Assembly: GCF_000715075.1 (NCBI RefSeq) | Contig: NC_134103.1 | Coordinates: forward strand, 75,021,519-75,085,518 | Direction: 5' to 3' | Source: Nicotiana tabacum | Lineage: Eukaryota > Streptophyta > Magnoliopsida > Solanales > Solanaceae | DNA length: 64,000 bases | Shown here: one piece after another, positions 12,350 to 25,200 of the stretch | Layout of the letters: each line of letters starts with the position of its first letter | Numbering within the stretch: position 1 is the first letter of the stretch | Made by a program: the position numbers and the translations under genes | Notes under the pieces: model-generated | What the model saw: the letters and a program-made list of their open reading frames with translations, nothing else | The model's database searches: none | What the model was told of the DNA's origin: nothing

Positions 12350-13892
12350 TAGCTACGCACGGACTCTCGTCACCTCGTGCGTACGTAGCCCCCACAATTA
12401 GCAACAATTATTAATTTAGATCACCTATGGGGTAAATTCCCTCTTACAAGGTTAGAAAAGAGACTTACCTTGTCTCAAAGCCCACTTCCCGATCACAATG
12501 TCGTATAAAAATCCCAATTCGGTGCCGAAAAATTCGAAACTATCCAAATGTTATATAAAATAATTAATACATGCTCAATAATTCGAAATTAAACCATTAA
12601 ATTAATTACCCAACCCAAAATGGTAAAATTTCTAAAATTTAACCCGGGCCCACGTGCCCGGATTCCGGAAATTTTTGGAGGAAATCGTTACTCATAATCT
12701 GAAGAACTCAAATATACAATTTTCATCCAATTCCATAACCATTTTCGTGGTTAAAATCTCATTTTTATACAAATCTAGGTTTTTCCTCTAACCCTTGATT
12801 TTCACAATTTACAGGTTATAATCTACCCATATTCTATGTATTTAACTCAAAGTGTGTAGAATTAACTTACCTTCAAGTTGCTAATTAAAATCCCCTCTCA
12901 AAAAGTTCTAAAATCGCCCAAAAATAGAGGAATTACGGGCTAAAATGGCTGAGCCTCGCCTCTTTTTAAGGTTCTGCCCAACAGTGATTTCGCACCTGCG
13001 GACAAAGGGCCGCTTCTGTACATCCGCAGGTGCGCCCAAAAGCCTTGCATATGCGCCCCTGCCCGCTTCTGCGTGTCTTTCTTCACACCTGCGTGCGCGC
13101 AGGTGCACGCAAAATCTCTGCTTCTGCGGCGTGTGCGCTAGCACCTGCAGCTGCCCAAGCGCAGATGCGGTTGCAGCAAAAGCTGGAAGCTTCAGCTGCT
13201 GCTCCAACTTCCAAATTTGATTCGTGCCTCGTCCGGTTAACCCCTGAGGCCCCCGGGGCCCCGCCCGAACATACCAACAAGTTTTAAATCATAATACGGA
13301 CTCGCTCGAACCCTCAAAACGTGTAAAACAATATCAAAACTAAGAATCATACCTCAAACCAAATTCATTCAACTTAGAAATTTTAAATTCTTCAAACTTA
13401 CTCCGAACGCGCCGAAATATAATTATACTACTCAGAATGACACCAAATTTTACGTGCAAGTCTTAAATCACCATGCGGAGGTATTCCCAGGCTCGGAATT
13501 CTAAACGGACTTCAATTACTCCAAAATCTACTCCAAACCAAATTTAAAGAACATTAAACCTTCAAATAGTTGATTTTCACTATTAAGCTCTGAAACGCTC
13601 TCGGGTTATCCAAAACCCGATTCAAATATACGCCTAAGTCCAAAATCATCATACGAACCTATTGGAACCGTCAAATTCCGATTCCGGGGTCGTTTTCTCA
13701 AAATGTTGACCGAAGTCAAACTTGGCCTTTTAAAACCAAATTAAAGAACTAAGTGTTCCGATTTTAATCCGGACACTTTCAAATCCCGAACCAACCATCC
13801 CCGCAAGTCATAAATTAATAAAAGCACATACGGGGAGTTTTATTTAGGAGAACGGGATTCTAAAAATCAAAATGACTGATTGAGTCATTGCA
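12350..13892 (-). repeat. E0 5' LTR, distal part
   Basis: This continues the LTR interrupted at 1412. It holds donor-like words (complement at 12463-12471 and 12865-12873) and a dyad cluster at 12991-13175. The cluster includes a near-perfect long dyad at 13085-13104 (CACCTGCG, 4-nt spacer, CGCAGGTG). The outer end is CATTGCA at 13892. Relative to the GTTACA end of E1 and E2 it differs by a C/T change, so the boundary is probable, not certain. The partner TSD lies outside the window. Confidence 0.75.
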
Positions 13893-14322
13893 ATAACCCC
13901 CAAATCTATATATAAATATAAAGCTGGGAATTGGCCAGCTAATGTGGCATCCCTATATTGTCAACTTTTATTTTTATCTTTTTTCTTTGGTTTTTGAGAT
14001 TTTCCTCTAATTTTAATACCAAAAAATCATTTACTGCCTAGAACTAATAACGATACAGATGAGACTTATGGATGAGAAAATTTTAGTTATGGAATATACA
14101 AAAAAAGTGTAATTACTACTTAATTATGAAGTGAATTCAGTTATGGAATATAAAGAGATAGTAATTAATTAATTAATAATTAACTTATAACTGAAGAGTA
14201 TATTGGTTATATAGACTACCATGCGACAATACGACAATATAAGATATACGCGTTGCACTATCACATCAGTTGCCTTGTCATATATATTGTGCAAATAAAG
14301 AAAGCAATGAAGAATTGTATTA

Positions 14323-15009
14323 ATGATAATGAAGAGTGATAACAGAACAGTGAAGAATCACAACATAAGAGGTAATCGCCTTGTTGTTGGCTCATATAAG
14401 TCCCATTACTTTGCTGCCTCCAACAATCCGAAGCATATGCAAACTAGGTCATCAAAGGTACTTATCTTTTCTTTCTTTTTTATTTTTATTTTTCACCTAA
14501 TTTATCGTTTACCTAATTTTTAGAAGCCCTAATATCTCTAAAGTTATAACATTCAACTTTTTTCCTTCTATAACTATTTATTTACTTCTTTTAACATCCA
14601 TTTGTTAAAAGAAATAACTGTAGCAAGGACCCTTCATTATCAAAGTCTCATTTTCTCAATATCTTCTGGGGAGAAAATGGAGCCGAAGCTGCCAAGGAGA
14701 GTATGTAAGACAGTGTTAGATGCTCTAGCTTATTATTTTCGCCAAATATTTCCAAGAATTTAATATCTAACATCATTATGTTTTGTGCTCCTGACTATTG
14801 TTAAAGATCGATATCATTTTCTATCAATAATGTTTATTAGTCATATGTAATATGAAAAAAATATAGGAGTTTGTGCTTCTCAAGCTGAAGGCACAAATAT
14901 TGACGGGCTCAAATATGACAACCACAAGATAGAAAGTCACGGCCAATTAGAATTTCTCCATAAATTAATCCACATGCGCAATGCAGAAGAAATTCAAAGG
15001 ATCATTTAG
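14323..15009 (+). pseudogene. Possible captured three-exon gene fragment in Helitron A
   Basis: I do not recognise this protein. Exon 1 is 14323-14457, from ATG to the donor GTACTT. Exon 2 is 14628-14700, with acceptor TAGCAAG and donor GTATGTAAG. Exon 3 is 14885-15009, with acceptor TTCTCAAG and stop TAG at 15007-15009. The phases fit (0, then 1 to 2) and give about 110 residues. The first exon is basic (VKNHNIRGNRLVVG), and the last is rich in charged helix-like residues (EFLHKLIHMRNAEEI). Intron sequence is clearly more AT-rich than the exons. Retained introns suggest DNA-level capture of a host gene piece, as Helitrons are known to do. Whether it is expressed or is a partial copy cannot be judged here. 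Confidence 0.35.
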
Positions 15010-15132
15010 GAGGAGAAATGATTAACATTCTATGCAAACATATGAACTTGTATGTGTGAATATTTTTAATATATTTGGCATGGTTATCAATGTTTATACC
15101 CGTATGGTATACTTTTTCTATAGCGTATTATG

Positions 15133-15140
15133 AATATTTG
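15133..15140. repeat. 8-bp target-site duplication, left (AATATTTG)
   Basis: AATATTTG precedes the MITE and is repeated exactly at 15787-15794. Confidence 0.85.
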
Positions 15141-15786
15141 CAGAGGCGGGTCCAGGATTTTGGCAGGATGGGTGCACTATTAAGAAGAGGTAGATCCAGA
15201 ATATAAATTTTACGGGTTCAACCTTTAGTTCTTACGATTGCGTACCCATTGCATTTTTGAAATTATAAGTTTATTTTCTTTTTTAAATAGTAATTTTCTT
15301 ACATCTATATCTATTTTCCATGTTAAAAATATTAAGATCAGTTGAACCCATTGACTATATGCTATATCATACACTGCTACTAGTTTTAATATACACATTT
15401 TGTTTAATCATATAAGATTTTACAACGACAAAAGAAGAATAGGAATTTCAATGTGTGAAAATTTTGAAAGAATAAACGAAACAAAAAAAAAGAAATAAAA
15501 AGAAAAAGTACTTAATTAATACGCAACAAATAACACCAGACACGCCCATCTCCCGTGGGCATCTACGTTTAGAAAAAAAGAAAAAAATAACAAGATTGAC
15601 ATAAGATTTGAACCCACAACCTCACCTAGAGAGGTACACTCAATATCATCACATCATATAATACTTTGAGCATGGGTGCACACACATATATTTATTTTTG
15701 AAAAAATATAATATTACTATGCATGATATTTAGGACGGGGAGCATGGGTTCACGTGCCCCATGGAACCCCCCTAGATACACCTCTG
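15141..15786. mobile_element. hAT-type non-autonomous DNA transposon (MITE)
   Basis: The 646-bp element has imperfect terminal inverted repeats: CAGAGGCGGGTCCAGG on the left, and the complement of the right end, CAGAGGTGTATCTAGG, matching at 12 of 16. A perfect 8-bp TSD (AATATTTG) flanks it. An 8-bp duplication with a CAGRG-type terminus is typical of the hAT superfamily. No transposase frame is present. It lies inside Helitron A and is therefore younger than it, or was carried along with it. Confidence 0.82.
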
Positions 15787-15794
15787 AATATTTG
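15787..15794. repeat. 8-bp target-site duplication, right (AATATTTG)
   Basis: Matches 15133-15140 exactly. Confidence 0.85.
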
Positions 15795-16507
15795 ATTTGT
15801 ATGTAAATTCAAACAAAGGCTTGAATATATGATGTTTTGGGTTTATTATGATGAATTTACTTGATACTTATTTAGTTGTATTAATTTAGTTTTAGCATAA
15901 TATAGTATGGATTATAAATTTGAATGATATATGCATTGAAAGAGGAATCTTAATTAAAGATGATTTTACTTGAAAATATGAGAATTTGACCAGATGATAT
16001 TTTTCTTTATTCTTTTTTGTTGTTGTTGTTGTTGTATTTTTATCATGACGGTGATTTGCGTGATATTTTTTTCCTGATATTTTATAGAAGCTGAATTTTG
16101 GTACTTTATAGACCCTGAAAGTTTATTTTATATGTCTTACTGTCTCAGATTTATGAGGGATTAGGCATTGAAATTAGTAAATAAGATAGTAAAAACTTAT
16201 CCTTAATCAAATCGTCTCCCGATTTTATCAATACCAGTGCAAGTATTGTCTTGCTTCATTAGCCTTTAGAAGGCCTCTGCCAAGACACATCAATAGTAAT
16301 GACTGAAACGGAGCATATCATGGCTGTATTACATAGCTTTTTGAAGAAGATTTCATGTAATAATTTAAATGAGTTATTATGTCAATAAGATTCAATTGTT
16401 TTATTTCGTTAATAATAGCGCGAAGCGCGGACCATTACACTAGTGATTAATGTACAAGTTTATGATAATTTATTATAGTATATTTCTCCATATGCACCTA
16501 TATAAAG

Positions 16508-16825
16508 ACTTCTATGTTTTGAACAAAGTTCTTGAGGGGCATACTAATGTACAGTATGTAATAAGTCTTTTACCTCTTTTGTTTTGCTTTTTTTTTTTTA
16601 CAACTTCCTTCTTTATTTTCTTTCTCATAAATTTTAATTGTATTCTATGTGAGATTTTTCTAACAATGCATCACTCAAAGATAACAGTTTACTCTATTCT
16701 ATATTATTAGTTGAGTATTAGATATGTTTAACATTTATTTCAGTAACGATTATATGTTTTATGCAGATCGTGGAGGCTGATACAGGACAATTTGAAGCAA
16801 ATTATAGAGGATTCGAGTCAGAGAG
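16508..16825 (+). pseudogene. Exon-like segments of an unidentified host gene, 5' portion
   Basis: Two open segments fit a spliced gene. The first is about 16508-16557 (reading DFYVLNKVLEGHTNVQY, then a GTAATA donor). The second is 16767-16825, after a TTTTATGCAG acceptor (reading IVEADTGQFEANYRGFESE). Both are in compatible phase. The second exon is cut at 16825 by solo LTR S1 and resumes at 31187. Helitron A ends only 64 bp upstream of the first segment, so upstream exons have been displaced or lost. I do not recognise the protein. The alternative is that these are chance open stretches; the donor, acceptor and phase agreement argue mildly against that. Confidence 0.35.
16821..16825. repeat. 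S1 target-site duplication, left (GAGAG)
   Basis: GAGAG precedes the TGTCACGATCC end of S1 and is matched at 31182-31186. Confidence 0.88.
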
Positions 16826-17790
16826 TGTCACGATCCAAAATCTCATATGTCGTGATGGAGCCTATCTCAATACTAAGCAAGCCGACAATCTCAATAAACC
16901 ACCAAATCTTCTAAATTCGAAAACAGAAATACTCAAAAATACATATATAAACACTCCCAAAATACGATGTCACTGAGTACATGAGCATCTAATATGAATA
17001 CAAGGTCTGACCGATAAAACACTGTCTGAAAGTATAGAACAGTACAATAACTGAAGGAAAGAAAGTCAAGGTCAGCGGACTCCAGGCAGCTACCTTGATA
17101 GTCTCCAACTGATAGCACTCTAAAGTCGTCGTGTCTGTAAGCACCTGGATCTGCACACGAGGTATATAGTGTAGTATGAGTACAACCAATTCAATAATTA
17201 ACAACACTAACCTATGGGCTGAAAGTAGTGACGAGCTTATACCAAGGACAAAGTCCAACTCCAATAACCAACAATAGTTCATAACAACATAAAACAAGTA
17301 ATAAAAGAAGTAACTAAAAGATAAAATGCTCAGCTTGATCATGATTTCTGAAAATAATTCTGTCTTTTCAAGTGTATCAGTGAAAACCCAAGTTGTTTAC
17401 CGAAGTTGCCAAAAATATGAGTAAGTTTAAAAAAATAGTAATTCTCCCAAAACGCCTTTCAACAATAAATAGCCAGTATAAAATGCATCACTATACCCAT
17501 ATGTCAATATGTGTGAAAAGTCATGAATAATGTGATACCGTACAACATAAGAAAAATACATCTCTATGCATGTATGTCATGTGTGCATGTCAATACTATG
17601 TATCTCAGAGATGAACTCATATAATCGCACTCTCAGAGTACTCAATCACTCATAACTGTATATGGGCAATCCAGCCCAGGGAAGATCCATCCCAATATAT
17701 ATACATAATAACTGACATTTAGTCACTCAATACTATACAAGGCCAATCCAACCGAGGGGGAGATCTATCCCCAAATATCAATGATTCGGA

Positions 17791-18045
17791 TAAGATCCAT
17801 GTCTAGGAAAGGTCCATCCCTTAATATAAATGATTCAGGCAAATGCCTTGGACAAGATCCATGTCCAGGGAAGATCCATCCCTCAATATAAATGCTTCAG
17901 ACAAGATCCATGTTCAGGGAAGATCCATCCTTCAATATAAATGTTTCGAACAAGATCCATGTCCAGGGAAGATTCATCCCTCAATATAAATGCTTCAGAC
18001 AAGATCCATGTCGAGGGGAGATCCATCCCTCAAAATAAATCAACC
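17791..18045. repeat. 49-bp tandem repeat in S1
   Basis: The word AAGATCCATGT recurs at about 17792, 17854, 17903, 17952 and 18001, and the last three steps are exactly 49 bp. The units also share a GGGAAGATCCATCCCTCAAT segment. Related single or double copies occur in the E2 LTRs (near 20110 and 28130). Confidence 0.85.
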
Positions 18046-18188
18046 GCGCTCACTGGGGGTGTGTGCAGACTCCGGAGGGGCTCCTTCATCCCAAGTGCTA
18101 TATAAAGCCGATATGGCCTACTGCAGCGTGCAGTCCGATCTCATAATAATAAAGCCTATAAGGCCTGCTGGAGGCGGGCAGCCCCGAC

Positions 18189-18190
<2 letters not shown>

Positions 18191-18219
<29 letters not shown>
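18191..18219. repeat. Short (AT)n microsatellite in S1
   Basis: About 28 bp of alternating A and T. Confidence 0.9.
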
Positions 18220-18223
<4 letters not shown>

Positions 18224-19309
18224 GCCAGTATGGCTTGCTGCGGCATGCAGCCCGATCCCAAAATATCCTTACAATCAGGCTCTCGGTCTTACTCAATCAT
18301 CAATCTCTCCAGTCTCTTGGGCTAAAAAAAATCATGAAAATCAGCCCAAAAATGATAATATGATGTATCAATAAATAACAACAGAGATTGAAATATGATA
18401 TGAAATGAATGAACATGACTGAGCATGTAATTATAATTTAAAACAATTAATTCAATAGCTACACGACCCCATGGGTCCCAAAATATCAGCATGTAGCCTA
18501 AACATGATCATTAATAAGAATCTCGACTCAATTTCCCTAACACGTGGAGGATACACGGCTAATAACATGGTTCTTTAATTTTTTAACTCCACAGAATTTA
18601 TTTAACTCACAAAATCTATAGTGCACGCCCACACGCTCGTCACCTAGCATGTGTGTCACCTCCCAACAATTGATATACCACAACATTTAGGGATCCATAC
18701 CCTCAGAACCAAGTTTAGAAATGTTACTTACCTCAAACCGTATAATTTCTCACTCTGATATGCCCTTGCCTCGAGAATTGATCTCTGAAAGCCTCGTATC
18801 TGGTCACAATTAATTAGTTTCAGTCAATACAAATTATTGGAATTAATTCCATAAGAAAATACTAACTTTTCAAATAAAATACGAAATTTAACTCAAAAAT
18901 TGCTCGTGGGGCCCATATCTCGAAACCCGACAAAAGTTACAAAATTCGAAAACCCATTCAACCACGAGTCTAACCATACCAATATTACCAAAATCCAACC
19001 TCAACTCGACTCTCAAATCTTCAAATTAAACCAAAAGGGTTTTCTAAATTTTCCAACTTAATTCACCCATTAAATGTTAAAAACAACCATGGATTCGGGT
19101 AATTTAACCAATATTTAGTTAAAAAAAACTTACCCCATTATTTTCTCTAAAACTCTCCCACAAATAGCCTTTATCCGAGCTCCAAATTAGTAAAAATATT
19201 TTCAGATCTTAAACATTCTGTCCAGGTTCGCATTTGCGAATGAACACTACCTCCCATGAATAATGTTCGCAATTGCGATAAATTATTCACAATTGCGAAC
19301 TGCACAAAA

Positions 19310-19314
19310 ATCCA
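19310..19314. repeat. E2 target-site duplication, left (ATCCA)
   Basis: ATCCA precedes TGCCACGACCC and is matched at 30230-30234. Confidence 0.95.
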
Positions 19315-22205
19315 TGCCACGACCCAAAACCCAACCGTCGTGATGGCGCCTATCGTGGAACTAGGCAAGCCACTACTCAACTATCTCAACACAGTAAAAG
19401 CTTTAAAAATATCAGCGGAAGCAATTAATATTTAAGAAAACCCTTTTGGAACCGAAATAAAGTCGCAACACAATACAATCTATCCCAAAGCCGGGATGTC
19501 ACCGAGTATATGAGCATTTATGTCAGAATATACTCTACTACAATATCTAAGGAGTAAAAAATGAAGTACAGATAAAGATAATGAATGAGAGTCAAGGCCT
19601 GCGAACGCCATGCAGCTACCTTGATAGTCTCCGAGATCCTGTCTCCTCAATCAGCAATCGCCGTAACCAGAAGCACCTGGATCTACACACGAGGTGCAGG
19701 GTGTAACGTGAGTACAACCAACTCAGTAAGTAACAAGCCCAAACTGTGGACTGAAAGTAGTGATGAACTCAACCGACACAATTCAATACAGAAATTAACA
19801 GTGCAGAAATGTAGACATGCTTTCAAGTTTAATAGATATCTTAAAACAGTAAAATGGATCAATCTGAATGATATGAAAAGTATAACTCCTCTACCTCTAC
19901 CATGTCAATGCACATGCTGTATGTGATGCACCATGATGATAGCCCCATGCGCTCACACTCTCAAATGCTCAATCACTCGGTACTGTATGTTGCCCAAACG
20001 GCCCAGGGAAGATCCATCCCGGAATATATACATCACTGAGCATCAGTCACCCAGTACCAAGTAGGGAAATCCAGCTCGTGGAGAAGATCTATCTCCAGGT
20101 ATACAATACTTCAGACAAGATCCATGTCCAGGGAAGATCCATCCCTCAACAATATCAATCGCGCTCACTGGGGGTGTGTGCAGACTCCGGAGGGGCTCTT
20201 TCAGCCCAAGCGCTATCATAAATCAGTATAACCACTGCGGCGTGTAGCCCGGTCCCATAAATGTCACTCATAATCATGCACTCGGCCTCACTCAGTCATC
20301 AATCTCTCCAGTCTCTCTCTCACGGGCTTAAAATGTCATGATACTAGCCCGAAAATAATGATATGATGCATCAATAAATAACAACAGAGACTGAGCTGAG
20401 ATATGAAATGAATGAATATGACTGAGTATGAAATATCAATAAAATCAGTAAGACAACAACAAGAAATGACCACTATGGGTCCCAACAGTACCGACATAAA
20501 GCCTAAACATGATATCTAGCATGAGTGACAGTTCAATTACTTTATCACATGATGAAAATACGTATATCAACAAGATAGAATCACTATACTGTTCCATGGA
20601 TTCAACCAGGTCACAATTCTCATGGTGCACGCCCGTACGCCCGTCACTTGGCACGTGCGTCACCTCAATGCCAATCACATAACACATAATTTGGGGTTTT
20701 GAACCCTCATAACCAAGTTTGAAAGTATTACTTACCTCAATCCGAACTAAATTCTACTCCAAAATGCCCTTGCCTATAAAATCCGTCTCCAAACGTCCTG
20801 AATCTAGCCACAAGTAGTACAATACAAATATAGGCTAAAGGAATTAATTCCACAAGAAAAATACGAAATTATAGCAAAAATCCGAAATTGGCCAAAACCC
20901 GGCCCCCGGGCCCACGTCTCAAAATCCGATAAAAGTTATAAAATTCGAAAGCTCATTCACTCACGAGTCTAACCATACCAAATTCATCAACATCCGACAC
21001 AAATTGGTTATTCAAATCCTCAAAACCAACTCTCCAAATCCCTAGCCTCAAATCTCCAATTTACACCTCAAAAATACACCATCTAGGTGGGAAATCAGTG
21101 GAGAAACATAATTATTGAAGAAAAATGAAGACAAGGAACTTACCTCAAGAATTCCACTTGAAAAGCCCTCCCAAAATCTCCAAAATCCGAGATCAAAATG
21201 ATGAAATGAAGCCAAAATCGCGAAGTCTCGCATTTAAAGACTCTGCCCAGGCCTTCCGCACCTGCGGCAACTAAGCCGCTTTTGCGGTCTCGCAGGTGCG
21301 TGCCTTGCCCGCTTCTGCGCCAACCGCATGTGCGAAAAAACACACGCATCTGCGCCTTTGCCCGTATCTGCGCGCCTGTGTGCACTTTTGTGCGCGAATG
21401 GCCGCGTCTGCGGCCTCTGCCCAGGGCATCCCTGGCCGCTTCTGCATTCCATTTTCTCGCTTCTGCAAGCATGCATCTGCGGTCCCCAATCCGCAGATGC
21501 GATTACACCAGCAGTTTCAAACCTTCAGAAATTCTTCAACTTCGAACCTTGGTCCTTTAACCACCCGAAATCAACCCGAGGCCCCCGGAACCTCAACCAA
21601 ATACACCAACAAGTCTTATAACATCATACGAACTTACTCGAATCTTCAAATAACCGCTAACAACGTCGAAAACATGAATTACAAACGGATTCAAGCCTAA
21701 TGAACTTCAAAATTTCCAAATTCTACAAACGACGTCAAAACCTATCAAATCATATCTGATTGACCTCAAATTTTTCACACAAGTCATAAATCACCCCACG
21801 AACCTACTGTAACTTCCGGAATCAGAATCTGACCCAGATATCAAAAAGTCAACCTCCCGGTCAAACTTTTCAAAAATTTGACTTTCGCCATTTCAAGCCA
21901 AATCCCACTACGAACCTCCAAATAACTTTCCGAATATGCTCCTAAGTCCAAAATCACCATACAGAGCTACTGGAATTATCAAAATTCGAATCTGTGGTCG
22001 TTTACATGTAGATCAACATCCGGTAGACTTCTTTTTCCAACTTAAGCTTTTCATTTAAGAGACTGAGTGTCTCATTTCACACTGAATTCACTCCGGACCC
22101 GAACCAACTAACCTGATAAGTCATATAACAGTTATAAAGCACAAATGGAGCAGTAAATGGGGGGACGGGGCTACAACTCTCGAAACGACTAGCTGGGTCG
22201 TTACA
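19315..22205 (-). repeat. E2 3' LTR
   Basis: The plus strand runs from TGCCACGACCC to GGTCGTTACA. Donor-like words lie at 20730-20738 and 21138-21146 (complement). A GC-rich dyad cluster spans about 21258-21504. The PBS-proximal inverted repeat is CCACGAC at 19317-19323 with GTCGTGA at 19337-19343. Confidence 0.95.
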
Positions 22206-25200
22206 TCCTCCCCGTCTTATACAAACGTTCATCCTCGAACGGGTCTAGAAACATACCTGGAGTCTCAAAGAGGTGTGGATATCTGCTCCGCATCTCCAGC
22301 TCGGTCTCCCAAGTAGCCTCCTCCACGGGCTGACCTCTCCACTGCACCTTCACTGAAGCTATATCCTTTTACCTCAACTTCCGAACCTGCCGATCCAAAA
22401 TGGCTACCGGCTCTACATCATAAGTCAAATCACCATCCAGCTGAACCATACTGAAATCCAAAACATGAGACAGATCGCCGATATACTTCTGGAGCATAGA
22501 AACATGAAATATTGGATGCACACTCGACAAGCTAGGTGGCAAGGCAAGCTTGTAAGCCACCTCCCCAATCCTCTGAAGTACCTCAAAAGGCCCAATATAC
22601 TGAGGGCTCAACTTTCCCTTCTTCCCGAACCTTATAACACCTTTCATGGGTGAAACCTTCAGCAGAAACTTCTCCCCAACCATGTAAGACACATCACGGA
22701 CCTTCCTGTCAGCATAGCTCTTTTATCTGGATTGTGCCGTGCGAAGCCGCTCTTGAATCAATTTAACCTTGTCTAATGCATCCTGAACCAAGTCAGTACC
22801 CAAAATCCTAGCCTCACCAGGCTCAAACCAATCCACCAGAGATCTACACCGCCTCACATACAAAGCCTCATACGGAGCCATCTGGATGCTCGACTGATAA
22901 CTGTTGTTGTAAGCAATCTCTACGAGTGGAAGAAACTGATCCCAAGAACCCCCAAAATCAATGACACAGGCGCGTAGCATGTCCTTTAATATCTGAATAG
23001 TGCGCTCGGATTGTCCGTCCATCTGAGGGTAAAATGTTGTGCTCAACTCAATCTGGGTGCCCAACTCTCGCTTCACAGCTCTCCAAAATTGCGATGTAAA
23101 CTGCGTGCCTCTATATGAAATGATGGAAACCGGTACACCGTGAAGGCGAACAATCTCTCGGATGTAAATCTCAGCCAACCGCTCCAAAGAATAGGTAGTA
23201 CCAACTAGAATGAAGTACGCAGACTTGGTCAGCCGATCCACAATCACCCAAATAGCATTGAACTTTCTCAAAGTCCGTGGGAGTCCAACTACAAAATCCA
23301 GGGTGATCCACACCCATTTCCACTCTGGAATCTCTAACCTCTGAAGCAATCCACTCGGTCTCTGATGCTCATACTTCACCTGCTGACAGTTAATGCACCG
23401 AGCTACAAATCACACTACATCCTTCTTCATTTTCCTCCACCAATAGTGATGTCTCAAGTCCCGATACATCTTTGCGGCACCCAGATGAATGGAATACCGC
23501 GAACTGTGGGCCTCCTCAAGAATCAACTCATGTAGCCCATCTACATTGGGCACACAAATCTGACCCTGCATCCTCAATACCCCATCATCTCCAATAGTCA
23601 CATCTCTGGCATCACCGTACTGAACTGTGTCCTTAAGGACAAGAAAATAGGGATCATCATACTTGCGCTCTCTGATGCGATCATATAAGGAAGCCCGAGA
23701 AACCATACAAGCTAGAACCTGACTAGGCTCCGAAATATCCAATCTCACGAACTGGTTGGCCAAAGCCTGAACACCGACTGCAAGAGGTCTCTCCCCAACG
23801 GGAATGAATGCAAGACTACCCATACTCACCGCCTTTCTACTCAAGGCATCTGCCACCACATTGTCCTTCCCGGGATGATACAGAATGGTGATATCATAGT
23901 CTTTTAGCAGCTCCAACCATCTCCGATGTCTCAAATTTAGATCCTTTAGTTTGAACAAGTGCTGGAGACTCCGATGATTCGTAAACACCTCACAGGGCAC
24001 ACCGTAGAGATAATGCCTCCAAATCTTCAATGCATGAACGATGGCAGCTAACTCCAAATCATGAACAGGGTAGTTTTTCTCATGAGGCTTCAATTTGCGC
24101 GAAGCATAAGCAATCACTCTACCCTCCCGCATCAACACACACCCAATGCCGATCTGAGAAGCATCACAATACACTGTATAAGAGCCTGAAGTTGACGACA
24201 AAACTAGAACTGGAGATGTGGTCAAGGGAGTCTTGAGCTTCTGAAAGCTCTCCTCACACTCATCCGACAACTGAAGGGAGCACCCTTTTGGGTCAATTTG
24301 ATCAAGGGCGACACAATAGACGAGAAGTCCTCCACGAAGCGATGATAATAATCGGCCAATCCGAGAAAGCTCTAAATCTCCATAGCTGAGGACACTCTGG
24401 GCCAACTCTGAACCGCCTCTATCTTCTTCGGATCCATCTGAATATCCTCACTGGACACCACGTGTCCTAAGAATGCCACTGAACTGAGCCAAAACTCACA
24501 CTTAGAGAACTTGGCATAAAATTTCTCCTCCCTCAACCGCTGCAACACAATCCGCAGATGCTGGGCATGCTCCTCCTGACTACGAGAGTACACCAAGAAG
24601 TCATCAATGAACACTATGACAAATGAGTCAAGATAAGGCTGAAACACATTGTTCATCAAATGCATGAACGTTGTTAGGGCATTGGTCAGCCCGAAAGACA
24701 TCACAAGGAACTCATAATGACCATAACGGGTCCTAAATGTTGTCTTTAGAATATCTGAGTCCCGAATCTTTAACTTGTGATACCCAGACCTCAAATCAAT
24801 CTTGGAGAACACCCTCGCTCCCTGAAGCTGGTCAAACAGATCATCAATATGTGGAAAAAGATACTTGTTCTTGATTGTAACTTTGTTCAACTGCCTATAA
24901 TCAATGCACATTCTCATGGTACCGTCCTTCTTCTTCACAAACAACATCGGTGCACCCCAAGATGACACACTAGGCCTAATAAACCCCTTATTAAGGAGTT
25001 CCTGAAGCTGCTCCTTCAATTCCATCAAATCAGCTGGTGCCATGCGATATGGTGGAATAGAAATGGGCTGAGTGCCCGGCACCAAGTCAATACCGAAGTC
25101 AATATCCCTGTCGGGTGGCATGCCTGGCAAGTCTGTAGGAAACACATCTGTAAATTCCCGCACCACCGGAACAGAATCGATAGTAGGAGTATCGACACTA

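Larger units (their letters stand above)
13905..16443 (+). mobile_element. Helitron A (non-autonomous, carries gene-like exons)
   Basis: The 5' end is TC followed by an AT-rich run (TCTATATATAAATATAAAGC) after a host A at 13904. The 3' end has a GCGC-GAA-GCGC hairpin at 16418-16428, about 11 nt, then CTAG at 16440-16443, followed by a host T. Insertion between A and T without a TSD, a TC start, and a hairpin with a CTRR end are the Helitron hallmarks. No RepHel helicase frame is visible in the 2.5 kb, so it would depend on a helper. It contains a split reading frame (14323-15009) and a later MITE (15141-15786). Confidence 0.82.
16826..19314 (-). mobile_element. Solo LTR S1, left part
   Basis: S1 is an LTR of the same broad group as those of E1 and E2, in minus orientation, beginning TGTCACGATCC. 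E2 interrupts it at 19314/30235, and it ends GGAACGTTACA at 31181, for about 3.4 kb without E2. GAGAG on both outer sides, with no PBS, gag or PPT between the ends, marks it as a solo LTR left by LTR-LTR recombination. It contains donor-like words (complement at 18726-18734 and 19128-19136) and the AT-richer form of the dyads (TTCGCAATTGCG) near 19227-19300. Confidence 0.9.

Noticed and set aside
21234..21700. Several Cys/Arg-rich open frames on both strands (also at 3256-3561, 11523-11787, 12908-13287, 29136-29656)
   Set aside because: They coincide with the GC-rich dyad cluster of LTRs. The absence of stops comes from composition, and the frames are not conserved between LTR copies.
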